From contig OX393579.1 in NCBI GenBank assembly GCA_947652605.1, positions 24,697,674 through 24,761,673 on the forward strand: a stretch of DNA of 64,000 nt, read 5' to 3'. Positions 11,659 to 22,763 of the stretch are shown piece by piece. This stretch comes from Elmis aenea (lineage: Eukaryota; Arthropoda; Insecta; Coleoptera; Elmidae). Position 1 is the stretch's first letter, and every line of letters starts with the position of its first letter. Under the pieces are notes generated by a model that did no database searches, was not told the origin of the DNA, and saw nothing but the letters and a program-made list of their open reading frames with translations. The translations under genes and the position numbers were made by a program.

Positions 11659-12183
11659 TAGATACAGTTTCTTAAATATTGCGAAAAAATTTGGGTGGAG
11701 ATTCCTTATCGAAAATTAAGGGGAAGCTTTTATGTAACTTTTTTTCCTTAGACGTCTGCTTTCGGAGTTACACCCCCTTAAAGGAGAGAGGTAAAATTAG
11801 GTTTTTATTTTATTTCTCAAATTTGGATATGTGTAGGAGAATGATATTCGGTAGATGTTTTATACTTATTAAAAGGTTTCCCATAGTAATATTTTTAATC
11901 ATCTCCCACCTTCACAGGGGGCTGAAAAGTGCGACCCTTGTTGGTTTTTTAATCTTTTAATAAGTGTAAAACATCTATCAAATATCTTTCTCCTACGTTC
12001 ATCCAAATTTGAGAAATAAAATAAAACTTAATTTTACCGCTCCTCTCTAGACTCTAGACCTAGAGGGATGTAACTTTGAAAGGAGACTTCTAAGGAAAAA
12101 TTTGTATATGAAAGACCCCCTTAATTTTCGATAAGGAATCACTCCCCGATTTTTTCCGCAATATTTAAGAAACACCCTGTATA
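11659..12183. repeat. Palindromic element family D, copy 1
   Basis: The left end (TAGATACAGTTTCTTAAATA) and right end (TATTTAAGAAACACCCTGTATA) are inverted. Inner blocks 'gattccttatcgaaaattaa' and its complement near 12135, and 'tttctcaaatttgga' and its complement near 12010, pair across an axis near 11930. It is the shortest of three copies (others 25675-26556 and 57601-58976) and lacks their central section. Confidence 0.8.
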
Positions 12184-12269
12184 ACCTTAGATATAAGATG
12201 TATTAGAATTAAGCTAATCGTTAGTCAATAAGACCAGTTTTATTAAAAGTTTTGCTGTAGTTTTACACT

Positions 12270-12694
12270 CAGGGCAAGAAACCGGTTTTTTAAACAGGTT
12301 AAAAAAACCTTTTGACCGCTATTTTTTGTCCGTAAAAGTGATTTTTAACCGAAACCGTTATTTTTAATGGTAAAAAAATGGAAACAACCAAAATAATTAA
12401 ATACCGTTTTTTTGCAACTCTTTATTTATAAATTTTAATTAAAAAAAAAAACTGTAAAATGCGATTAGTTTACATATATTATAAAATTATAAACAGATAA
12501 TGCCTTTTCATAATTTGCATTCCTATTCTAAATAATGTCAAAAACCGTTTTTTTAAGAGGTTTTTAAAACCAGTTTATAAGTTTCATGGTTTTTTTTTTT
12601 CGAAAAAACCGGTTTTAAACCGAAAGCCGTTATAAAAATAAAGTTCTCGATTTCGGTTAACTGTTAACAAAGTTTTTTTTGGTTTCGAGCCCTG
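12270..12694. mobile_element. hAT-type MITE family E, copy 1
   Basis: The termini CAGGGC...GCCCTG match the second copy at 57805-58270, whose 8-bp duplication is perfect. The interior is dense in AACCGGTT and AAAAAACC tracts that form imperfect inverted repeats. The flanks here do not show a clear duplication. No coding sequence. Confidence 0.65.
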
Positions 12695-12752
12695 GCTTAA
12701 ACTACCTATAAGTATTCTATAAAAAAAAGTGTTTTTTCATTTAGTTATAGCT

Positions 12753-12988
12753 CAGTGGTGCCCAACCCGTCGCTCGCGAGCAACGTGTTGCTCGCGACAC
12801 CTTTTGATGTGGCTCGCGACAACTTCTGATATGCCTCATTTTTTTTTTAACATATTACAAATTTTTATTGTTTGTGCATTAAAACGTTTAAAATTAAAAT
12901 ATTAAAATCAAAATATGTTATATGTGGCTCGCCTAAAATTTTTAAATTCTAAATTGGCTCGAGCCCAGTTAAAGGTTGGGCACCACTG
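12753..12988. mobile_element. hAT-type MITE, CAGTGGTGCCCAACC ends
   Basis: Inverted ends CAGTGGTGCCCAACCCG and GGTTGGGCACCACTG are flanked by ttatagct (12745-12752) and taataact (12989-12996), an 8-bp duplication with two changes. CTCGCGA is repeated near the left end. At 236 bp it is non-autonomous. Confidence 0.75.
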
Positions 12989-12996
12989 TAATAACT

Positions 12997-13988
12997 TATC
13001 GTACTATTCTGTCTTAAGGAAAATTAACATCATCGTAACAACTTGTTGTTGCGAATTCCACTTCTACATTCTCAAAGTTCTTACCTTTACGTTAAAAATA
13101 GCTCTCTAATTTTGCTTTTTTTTCGAAAAGAAGTAACTTCCGTAATTTTTTTTAATCGGTATAACCAGTAGGTAATTATCGGTAATATCAAAATGCAAAC
13201 TTTTTCAATTACTGGTTTTACTGGCAACAGTTAAACCACTGATGCAATTCCTAGTGTTTAATCAGCTGATAATATGTTTCTTAACTCATATATTGAGTTT
13301 GTTTCATAACGTTGTGATTATTAACTTGTGTTACAAATACACCGGTGTTTAGTCACAGGGATGTAACCCAATTATCTGGTCGATTTGTTGAACAATTCCA
13401 GCTATAAATTAACTACAATTGGCTAAAACGATTTCTGATACTCGTATTATTGGCAATGACACATAGTTAGATACGTTTTGCGAGTGTGTATGCAGTGTAG
13501 GGGTTTAATCTGCGTTATAATCTAACATGCAGACTAAGCAGATTTCGTGCTCAAGCCAATCAGTGTACCCCATACGATTAGATCGTTGATTTATTGAACT
13601 GTCTCAGCTTCAGAGTACGTTCTGCATGTTTCCTATTTAATCTTAGTAAAATATTAAGCCAATTATTTTAATAACTTTGCTGTAATTACAAAATTGAGTA
13701 TATTATATGTTGTAAAAACATTGGAATGTTGATTATTTACGTTCACGTTACTTGGTCTAACGTAACTATAATATTCGTGCCGTGAATTGTAGTACAAGTA
13801 TAAATAATTAATTTACTAATGACAATACGTACTGATCATTTAACGAATATTACCCATTTTGTTGCAAAATTACTACGTCTATTAAAGCATGTCAGACAAA
13901 CTTGGTGACAATAGAACTGAAATTTCATACCACTGAAAACAGTATATTTTACAACACCACTTTTATATACATGAATAGAAAAATATAT
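12997..13988. other. AT-rich DNA, no gene recognised
   Basis: Nothing with a recognisable family. Open frames at 12915-13109 and 13902-14108 overlap repeat ends and are not supported. Confidence 0.4.
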
Positions 13989-15048
13989 TTAACCCACCGT
14001 CAGGCGCAATGTATCTCTGAGATACATTGTTTTGAATTTTTTAGGTATCTCATTATTCGCTTCGTCTCAAAACTTGAGCGTCCAGCTAATTTTATCTTTG
14101 CACCTTAACCGACTTGTCAATTTCGACTGTTATAGCTTGCGCATCTCTAGCTGTATGAATGAAAATATATTCCCGATATTATATTCTTGCCAACTTTGTA
14201 CCTACTAACAAGGGAGGGTCACGATACGTTGTCGCTAGAATTTGATTAAGGCTTTGTTTATTGCATTAAGGACATCAAAACTAAATGTTTTGCAGAGTTA
14301 TACGTACCACTGACCATTTTCTTCGAAAATATAGGAGATAAATAGGTTAAAAACTGAAAAATTGGTATATAAAGGTCATTTTTGGGATCGCGTTGGCCAG
14401 GAAACCGTCAGAGACAAAATCGATATTCTTCTATTCACCAATACGCGCATCCTTTGTAAGTAAAATGGTGCAAAGTTGTTGAAAAAATCTTGAACGGTTC
14501 CGAAGAAAAACGTCAAAAACGAAACCCCTGCATAAGCGCTATGATTTAAGAAGTTCTGGTATATCATAGGGAAAACCGTGTTTACAAAAGTCTCGTTTTT
14601 CGCGTTTTTTTCCGGCACCGTTTAAGATTTTTTCAAAAACTTTGTACCATTTTACTTGCAAAGGATGCGCGCATTGGTAAATAGAAAAATTTTGATTTTG
14701 TCTCTGACGATTTCATGGATCGCAAAAATTACCCTTATTATTCAATTTTTCAGTTGTTCCCAAATTTTTTTGAAGAAATGGTCAGTGGCACGTATAACTC
14801 TGCAAAACATTTAGTTTTGACGTTCTTGATGCAATAAACTCAGCCTTAATCAAATTCTAGCGACAACGTATCATGACCTTCCCTGGTAAGTATTTTTGCT
14901 TGGAACATTTCATAAAATGATTTATTTTATTTACATTGTTAAGTACGTTTTTTTCGTAAATATATAAATTATGATTATATCTAGCACGCAATGCTTCTTT
15001 CTATCTATAACATTCATTGCGCCAGAACTAATTCTGACAGAGGGTTAA
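13989..15048. mobile_element. TTAA-flanked element hosting palindrome J
   Basis: The left end TTAACCCACCGTCAGGCGCA and the right end (complement TTAACCCTCTGTCAGAATTA) are inverted and abut TTAA at 13989-13992 and 15045-15048. A second inverted block, GCGCAATG, follows on the left and CATTGCGC lies near the right end. These features fit a piggyBac-type non-autonomous element. Its middle is occupied by palindrome J. Confidence 0.65.
14205..14889. repeat. Palindromic element family J
   Basis: Near-palindrome starting about AAGGGAGGGTCACGATACGT and ending with the complement ACGTATCATGACCTTCCCT. Inner blocks such as 'ttgtcgctagaatttgatta' pair with their complements near 14850. The axis is near 14550. 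The minus-strand open frame at 14376-14618 lies on the palindrome and is not a gene. Single copy in this window. Confidence 0.75.
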
Positions 15049-15980
15049 AAAAGTTGAAAAAGCTGATTTAATTTAATTTCAAATACATTTTAATACCAAA
15101 AGTAGTAATAATACGAAGATGTACGTTAATGAAAAGTCGTAGCATTTGCGTAGATAAGGTAAATAGAATTGCCTATGATACTTCATAATATATTAGGTAT
15201 TAAGCATCGTTTAAGTGTAGTATGTTGTTAACTACTCTTAATACTAGCAAATTATATTCTAAAAATAACATTTTTGACGCGCAAAATTAACTGGAAAACT
15301 TAGCAACGGTCGTCTTAACAACACTGTTTTAGCATCGACAAACCAATGCTAACATCAGTCAACAATAAATGTTGTCATATGACCCGGTTCCTCCACCATG
15401 TTTTACATTCAAACCAATTCGTAATTACAAAAGTCAGATCATGACATAAATATGTATATTTGGTAAACTTGGGTGATGGTTTTTATGTTCATTCTATGAA
15501 GGAAAATGATTTTTCATTTTTTATTGGATTTTTATTATTTGCCGTAGTATTATACTTTAACGTACGGTTTAGTACTAATTCCCAAACTATAAGCACTTGC
15601 TATAAGGGAATAACTTTTAGTTATCATCTTTTACATAGTTAAAGAACAGATTTAAACGATTTTAATTAAAAACGCCTTTAATAAAGTCTCACTAAAATAT
15701 TAAAAGTAAACGATATTTTAAAAGTTATACAGTAACATTAAAAAAGTATCAAATGTTATATTTTAAACGTGTTATTCGTAATGTATTTTTGCACTGTTTA
15801 ATTGTAACAAGACATTCAGCTTCCGACGTTTCGCTCATACGACACTTTACAATTGCCACTTTTCTCTGATCTTGTGACTAATTTATTGCTAGCGACAAGA
15901 TTGTAAGTCGCAAACAAATTTTAAGGCTAGAGCACTGCGAAATTGCATGAGTGCTATGATTATTTTTGTAATTAATGCTC
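15049..15980. other. AT-rich DNA, no gene recognised
   Basis: A 60-codon frame (15460-15642) would encode one hydrophobic segment (FFIGFLLFAVVLYF), but it has no family motif and is easily due to AT-rich composition. Otherwise nothing. Confidence 0.35.
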
Positions 15981-17759
15981 CCCCAGTAGCACAAAAGATT
16001 GGGCCAACATTAGCTAAAAATTGACATACAATACTGGGAAAATATAGAGATGTCAACATTTTTTAATATTGGTGAAATATTTTAAATTAATATTAATCCC
16101 ATAACATTTTTTAATAAAGGATCTATATTATTAAATAATATTAGATTAATATACCGTATCGATATTGGTGAAATGTATATATACTATACCCAATTAAAAA
16201 TATATTCAACCAATATTATTCACCTTTATTGGTACTATGTTATATAGGCATAAATCTCCTTCATATGTTTTTATGGTTTAGAAATGTTAATATCCTATAA
16301 TAGTTCAAATAAAGCTGTATAAATGGTTTATTCAAACTAAAAATATAAAAAAAAATACAGAAAAGTATTTGGCCTACAATTTCATGTCATAACTGTAATA
16401 CTTCAAGACTAATCTGAAAGTTTTCCAACAACAACTAGGAGCATGGTAATATCTTTCTTCCACTTGATAAGTGTTTTTCACTATTGATATCCGACTAAAC
16501 CACATATCGATGTCCGACTCAGGACCCATCGAAATTTGGTATAAAAGCCGCCACTTTTTTTGATTTCATTCTAGCATTCTCACTAACGATCATAGCTTTT
16601 ACTGCATTGGTTATTATTCATCAACCGACATGCTAATGCTTTCGCGTTAACTCATTTTTTAAATTGAAAACACGTAGTAAAACTTAACCTCAAAAATGTG
16701 TTTTACGTTTACAGTGCGAATGTTTAAATACTATAAAATAACCTGTTAATCCAACACTATAAACTAATCACTTCATTAGTCCCTGATCCCTCTTCTGAAC
16801 ACTGTGGTGATGGCTCACATAAATCCACATAAATTACTCTAAACTTTCTAAGAGGGCAAACATAAAACGAGCGGTGACAGTAACAACATTTATTCGCACT
16901 CTCATTCTGCCAATTACAAAACAATTCCACCAACGGTAACCTAACATACGCCATGGCCAACTTCATTCATAATCCGCTACGCCTCTTATATGGCCGTCCC
17001 AATTGACCATAAACGTCGTTCCCAGGTGAACGTCAAAAAAGTACGTCAACTGGCGCTCCCTGTGAAGTATATCAACAACTATATTTTTTAAATTGACATA
17101 TTTCCATAAAACTTTAAACTTGAATAATAATTATCTACCTGTAAAAATAACCAACAGCAATCAACTTCGCTTATGGGAAATTTCCTGAGATAAATATGTG
17201 CTTTACCAATCTCACAACTTTTTGACCGGTTTGTTGCTTTGCTAAAAAATATTTAGACTTTTCCCAAATTCAGTGACAATTGCGAAATAAATCATGAAGA
17301 ATAATTATTATAACTATTCATAAAAATATTTGTTGAATTTTTCTTAACTTGGACATTTAACTGCCATTATGAATATTAACATGACATTTTTGAACATAAA
17401 TTTAAACTTATAATCTACAAAACAATATAAACATATCGGACCAATAACATATTAACATTAAGTTTTCTGATATTGGTTGTTCATTAAAAAACTTGAAAAG
17501 ACGTATAATGGCTAAATTAATGTTGCCAGACAATATCGGGTAAATATATTTTGTTTATGTCTATCCAATAAAAATAAACTGGAAATAATTATCAAACAAT
17601 ATAAACATATTGGACCAATAACATATTAACATTGAGTTGTCTGATATTGGTGATTCATTAAAAAACTAGAAAAAGCCTATATTGGCTGAATGTTGCCAAT
17701 ATTGGGCCCGCGTAACAATATTTGGCCAATATTAGGCCAATATTACTGTGCTACTTGGG
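15981..17759. mobile_element. 1.8-kb TIR element with CCCAGTAGCACA ends
   Basis: Left CCCCAGTAGCACAAAAGATT and right (complement) CCCAAGTAGCACAGTAATAT are inverted termini. The interior is full of AATATTGG-type words. A segment of about 110 bp ('aacaatataaacatat...') occurs twice in direct orientation near 17420 and 17598. I could not read a clear target duplication. The minus-strand frame at 16757-16966 (a Cys-rich 69-codon frame, CCYCHRSFYVC) falls inside; I do not recognise it. Confidence 0.6.
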
Positions 17760-17937
17760 CTATTTCGGTCAGCTATTAACGTAAACGACTTTGGTTTTAT
17801 AGTATATGCATTGATAAGTGAAAAATAAGCAGTGCTTTGCAATCCAAACATTTTTTTTTTGCACCAATAGTCTTGAATCTAATATATTGTAAGATCTAGG
17901 TATGGAAGTACTATATTTTCGAGACTTTGGTTGCAAT

Positions 17938-18243
17938 CACGGATGGGAAGTCGGCAGAAAAGTAAACGATTCCCGATTCCTTTCATCAAGGTTTTCCATT
18001 GACAAACATAAAGAAAAATTGGTTTAAACCGACATTAAATATTTTTAATTTAATTTCACTTTTTGAAAGAAAAAAAAAGTCCTTTTCCGTTCTTTACATA
18101 ATTTACACTAATACCGTTATTTTGTTTTCGTTTTCGTTCTTTCTCATACTTGATAAAAACTAAATCAAAGTTTCCGACTTCCGAATTCTCCAAAAAGCCT
18201 CGACTTCTTGACTCTCGACTCTGACTCCGACTTTCCATCTCTG
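17938..18243. mobile_element. hAT-type MITE with perfect 8-bp duplication
   Basis: The ends CACGGATGGGAAGTCGG and (complement) CAGAGATGGAAAGTCGG are inverted. They are flanked by an identical GTTGCAAT at 17930-17937 and 18244-18251. The right part has a run of GACTC-like short repeats. No coding sequence; the minus-strand frame across it is an artefact. Confidence 0.85.
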
Positions 18244-18251
18244 GTTGCAAT

Positions 18252-19500
18252 TGCATGAATATGTTGTCGAAAGTAAAATCGTTATGAAGTTATTGTTGCT
18301 TTACAAATTCGATGTGGTTTTCTGTATTGCAGACACTTAAATTTCATTTGTGGTTTGATGATTATAACAGTCTAATTATCCAGTTTGAATACTATATTTA
18401 ATAACCACTAAATATAGTTTGTGCAATGGTAAAGACCTTTTTATGGAAAGAATTATTTTTACGATGAAATATGATCATTTAAATTTTAAAATGCAAATAA
18501 AATGGAATAAAAAGACAAAGTTTTGCATACAGCAAGGAATGACATTTGAATAAAATTTAACGATTTTGTGTTTACTACAATAAATATTTAAGAGGATCAG
18601 CTATCGCACCAGAGGGCAATGAAAAACTTAAAATAAGAAAACGAGTAAAAGGAACTGTGGTGACTAGAAATACGACGCAAGAAGTTTTAAACACAAGTGC
18701 AAATTATGTTGTTGGGCAACTCTCAAAGATTATAAAACACAAGTTTAATTTGTGCTCCATAAAATTTAATTAGGATTTTACCACAGCGTCGTTTGTTTCT
18801 GTTTCCATTATTGGGCTTTGTTTTTAGGATCGTTTTTGCGTACTTAAATTATGTCTTTTTATTTGAGAATTATGGCAAAGCAATATTTTACGTTGGAGTT
18901 CGGTAGCAAATTGTGCATATTCCGTATTTTACTCCTATGATAATGCCAGTCACGTACATCTTGGATAAATATAAAATGCCACAAAAATATATACGTATAT
19001 CAAATTTGGATATATTTTATATGCACTAACAAAGTTTCATCCACAGCAGATTTATTATTATAGTGATAAAGTGATTAGAGTGATAAAGTACATTATTACC
19101 TTACATGAGTATTTTGGTGTTATAAAAATTTTTGGTATACGAAAATAGTAGATGGTAAAGCGGTAAAATCGCATCACCCTTTTTAATAAACAAATTTCAC
19201 CATGCAAATGTAAATAATTAGAACTAGAATTAAAAATTACTAATGATTTATACTTCTTGGTCTACATTTAACTTTTGTTAAAAACATTAAAAATATAGAG
19301 TGCATATCACATATCGTTAACGTCTGTTATACAGTGTGTCCCAGAAAAACATCCCACACCTATGACTTCTTAATTTTAATAGATAGAAGTTCTTACAGGG
19401 ATATTTAAAACAATTTTTACTCGTTGAACATTTGTTGATAGTTTTTTTTTTTAATGTATATCGCACAAATTACTTATTTCACCTACTACTCCTTCAATGA
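18252..19500. other. AT-rich DNA, no gene recognised
   Basis: A plus-strand frame at about 18561-18773 between stops, with no ATG, contains a basic stretch (KLKIRKRVKGTVVTRN) of unknown meaning. At about 19331 a start resembling palindrome tips ('atacagtgtgtcccag') has no visible partner. Confidence 0.3.
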
Positions 19501-19726
19501 ATATTCCATATCGTACCGCTTATGTGGATCTAAGTTTTTAATTGTCGTGTATATTGTGCCGTACAGATTGATCAACGGTTTTTACCAGTTATGGATATTG
19601 TGCCGATAACGTGAGTCATGGTTTTTACACACTGTGTGTATAGTGTGTATTGTACTGTTCATGTTGATCTACCTTTTGACATACATATCGTACCGCTCGC
19701 TAGAAAAGATCTAGGATTTTTACTTT
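19501..19726. repeat. Degenerate minisatellite
   Basis: About five diverged copies of a unit of roughly 40-55 bp built on 'atatcgtaccgct ... gatctaagtttttac'. The copies are most alike at 19508-19545 and 19685-19725. No function can be read. Confidence 0.5.
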
Positions 19727-19992
19727 GCTTACGGCTGAAGTGAGTATGAAAATTTGTAATCGATTTTTGGTAATTTATTCTTGTAACGGACCAGGCTGTC
19801 ATATATGAACGCTGTGTTCATTTGTAAGCGTTTGTGCGTAAAAGTATTTATGAAGGTTGTAACGTTGTAACCCACTACACATTTATGGCCTACATTCAGG
19901 GGCGGATCTACATAGGGACTAATAGGGCTTAAGCCTTGGGCCCACAAAAATGCAATTATCATAAATTTTTAATACATTTTATTAACAATGAG

Positions 19993-20290
19993 CACTTATC
20001 GTGGCAATCACGAAGTAGGGTTCATCATGGTAAATTCACAAGTGGCGCAAACGTAAGCATCGAAGAAATACCGTTTGTTTTCTTGAAAATATTAAAATCA
20101 ATGTGTATATGTCCTTTCTCACGACCGTCATTCGTTTTGTCGGTAAAAGAGGGTCAGGTTAGAGGTCTATAAAAGCTTTTTTTTAAGCAATAAACATTTA
20201 CCTTTACATATGTTCTGTGTGCTTACTGCTTACCTTTAGAGCCACTTGTGAACGTACCGTGATGAACTATACTTCGTGATTGTCCTTATC
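19993..20290. repeat. Inverted pair inside the 19.9-kb hAT MITE
   Basis: Left 'gcaatcacgaagtagggttc' and following 'ttcacaagtggc' have their complements 'gccacttgtgaa' and 'acttcgtgattg' near 20241-20282. Likely a nested palindromic insertion whose ends are worn. Confidence 0.5.
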
Positions 20291-20305
20291 GTATGGTAAA
20301 AAATA

Positions 20306-20341
20306 GGTAATAATAATAATAATAATAATATAATAATAATG
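20306..20341. repeat. (TAA)n microsatellite
   Basis: About twelve tandem TAA/AAT units with one interruption. Confidence 0.9.
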
Positions 20342-20551
20342 ATAAATTATAGTATTATTTCTTTCATTTTAATCAATGTAACATAATTTAACACAGTTTC
20401 ATAAATAAATATATTTCAACTCTGATTTTGATGTTTTTAAAAATGAATTTTAAACCCCAATTTAAACATTCTTAATTTAACAAAAAATGGGGCCCCATTG
20501 GACTTCACTAAGCCATAGGCCCCGAAAAGCTAGATCCGCCCCGCCTTCATT

Positions 20552-22074
20552 TAATTTATCCTATGCATTTAAAAAAAAAACAAACCTTTACCAACTTTTA
20601 ACCTGACCTGTTATTGCTGGCCAAGTGAACGAGGATGAGGTTAAAGGTCTGTGAAAGCTTTTTTTAAATTGTAATTTTTAATGGATGCAAACCTTTGTGA
20701 TGAGCTTAGCGCGCAAACGCAAACATGTGAAGGTAGCGTTTATACACGTGAACATAGCGTTTATACATGACAGCCACGCTGATCAGTTACAAGCATAAAT
20801 TATCCATTGAATAAAAAGATTTTATTCAATTAAATTATCCGTTCGATTTTTTTATATGTTAATAGATTTTAACACAATGATTACAACGTAGAAAATAACG
20901 TTAATATTTTAACGAAATGCACCGGTTAATGGCTAATTTTAGTTCAGTGAACATAATGGATGGCGCTGGAAGACTTGTTTTAATAACCCGTGTTTTTCTA
21001 AACGCTAAACGCAGTGTTAGTAAAAGGTAAGTTGTCCTATAAATAATATGTCGCAGATAACATTTCCAGCATGGGGATGTCACTTATCTTTAAAAATAAT
21101 TCACCTAATTTAAGCAAATCTGTATCTCTTATGATAAGCGAGAGCCCCAAGCTGAACATTTTATCTGCGATACCCTATATAGTGATTTTGAAAGTAGTTG
21201 CTAATGCTAATATTAAAGTAATTATCTTAATATAGTAATATTCATACTCCAAATCTTCAAATTGAAGTTTATGCAGCTAATTTACTTCAGGAACAACATA
21301 ATAGTAGGCGAAATAAATGCAATATACAGTCAGCTTTGTCGTTTTGTGCTTTTTATGCAAGTAATGTATCCTGTATAGTTTTTCTTTTTACCTTAAAAAA
21401 CTTTTTAATATTGCATTTTTAAAATTTGTGTACATAAACATCAAAGTATCTTTTTACTTTGTAATCATGTTGGAGCGATATTTAATTTAATAACTAGCTG
21501 GAGTCGTATGTGGCTAAAGAGCGGATATGTACTAAACGTGTGTAGGTACTGTATTAAAAGGTTACGTATGTGTAATTAAAATTTACTTAATTAATATGTC
21601 TAAAGATGTCGAATTCGCTATGGAATAAAATAAAAACTGTACACTTTTCTTCACACAGAATTTAGATTCCACTCAAGTAATAAGCCATTTGAAAAATATG
21701 TGGCGACCTAGCAGGCAATATTTAATATTATGTATAGCCGCTATAAAAAAGTATATATTTTTCATAAGTTTATCCCTGTAACGGTTAGAGATATCAGAAT
21801 TCTGTTTTAAAAAAGATTTATGGTAACATTTCATTACAATTTTATGCCGGTATTCTATGGAACTAATTTATAAAAATAAAACAGCTTCTCCTTTGTTTTA
21901 TTTTGAACTACAATAACATTTAAAATACAGAGTTTTTAAAGGCTATTTAATCTACAAAATTTTAAAACAAAGTTATTAATAAACTGTTTAAAAATGAATG
22001 TTTAGGGTGATTAAAATCAATAAAAATATTGTATATTTTTGAATTATAAATTTGATAACCGATTTTAACTTTAA
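20552..22074. other. No gene recognised
   Basis: The segment 'gaggttaaaggtctgtgaaagc' at about 20637-20660 is a diverged direct copy of one at 20152-20175. A 21-bp unit containing 'tagcgtttataca' is tandemly doubled at 20727-20768. At 21070-21165 a 'catggggatgtcacttatct' block with an inverted partner recalls the arms of palindrome C. The rest is AT-rich with nothing recognised. Confidence 0.4.
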
Positions 22075-22763
22075 TATACAAGGTGACAATAATCTACAGG
22101 TGTTATATGGGATGGGTAACTTTGTTATTATAAGACTTAATGAGTTACATAGTGGGTTAAATTAGCAAAGTTAGTCAGAATGTAAAAAATATCTTAAATT
22201 ATTTAAGTTTTCACTATTTTGTGTTGAATTAAGTACAGCTAGCTTAATTATGTGATCTTTTGTTTTTTTCCAAGGGCCATTTAGATTAATCTTTATAAAT
22301 ACAATAATTTTTGCTATAAATTGCTTGTTTTTAAAGATCAACCTAACAACCCATAAGTAGATACATCAATGAAACGAGAAAAAAATCTCTTGTTAATGAA
22401 CGCATAGCCCAACTATTGTTGCCATTTAAAAAGGTCAAGTTTGGCTTATATCTCAAAAATCAAGTGTTCCATGACTTTTTATATATTTTTTTCTGATTTT
22501 ACGTAAACATATCTACAGGAATCATTTCACATTTTGATTGTAACATAGGTGGTTATGGAATTATTAACCGTAAAAAATCGTCAATTTTTAGTTTTTTTTT
22601 CAAATATTTAAAAGAATTGAAGGTGTAGGTCAAATATTAAAATGACATTAAATTTGTCTTAAATTTATGCCCAACTTTGCTAATTTAACAGACTATGTAA
22701 CTCTTATAATAACAAAGTTACCTATACAACACCTGTAGATTATTGTCAGATTGTCACCCTATA
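22075..22763. repeat. Palindromic element family N
   Basis: Begins TATACAAGGTGACAATAATC and ends with the complement ...TTGTCACCCTATATA. Inner blocks 'aactttgttattataa' (near 22120) and the complement near 22705, and 'agcaaagtt' with its complement, pair around an axis near 22420. It directly abuts palindrome C, sharing TATATA. A fragment of N hosts the MITE at 44026-44365. Confidence 0.75.

Larger units (their letters stand above)
19897..20543. mobile_element. hAT-type MITE, CAGGGGCGGATCTA ends
   Basis: Left CAGGGGCGGATCTACATAG and right TAGATCCGCCCCG are inverted. The flanks are cctacatt (19889-19896) and ccttcatt (20544-20551), an 8-bp duplication with one change. The last bases of the right end appear to have lost a T. 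A further inverted pair lies inside it (about 19993-20290). Confidence 0.75.

Noticed and set aside
16757..16966. A small Cys-rich secreted or zinc-binding protein on the minus strand.
   Set aside because: It lies inside a transposon-like element, has no signal peptide or known Cys spacing, and is not supported by any neighbour.
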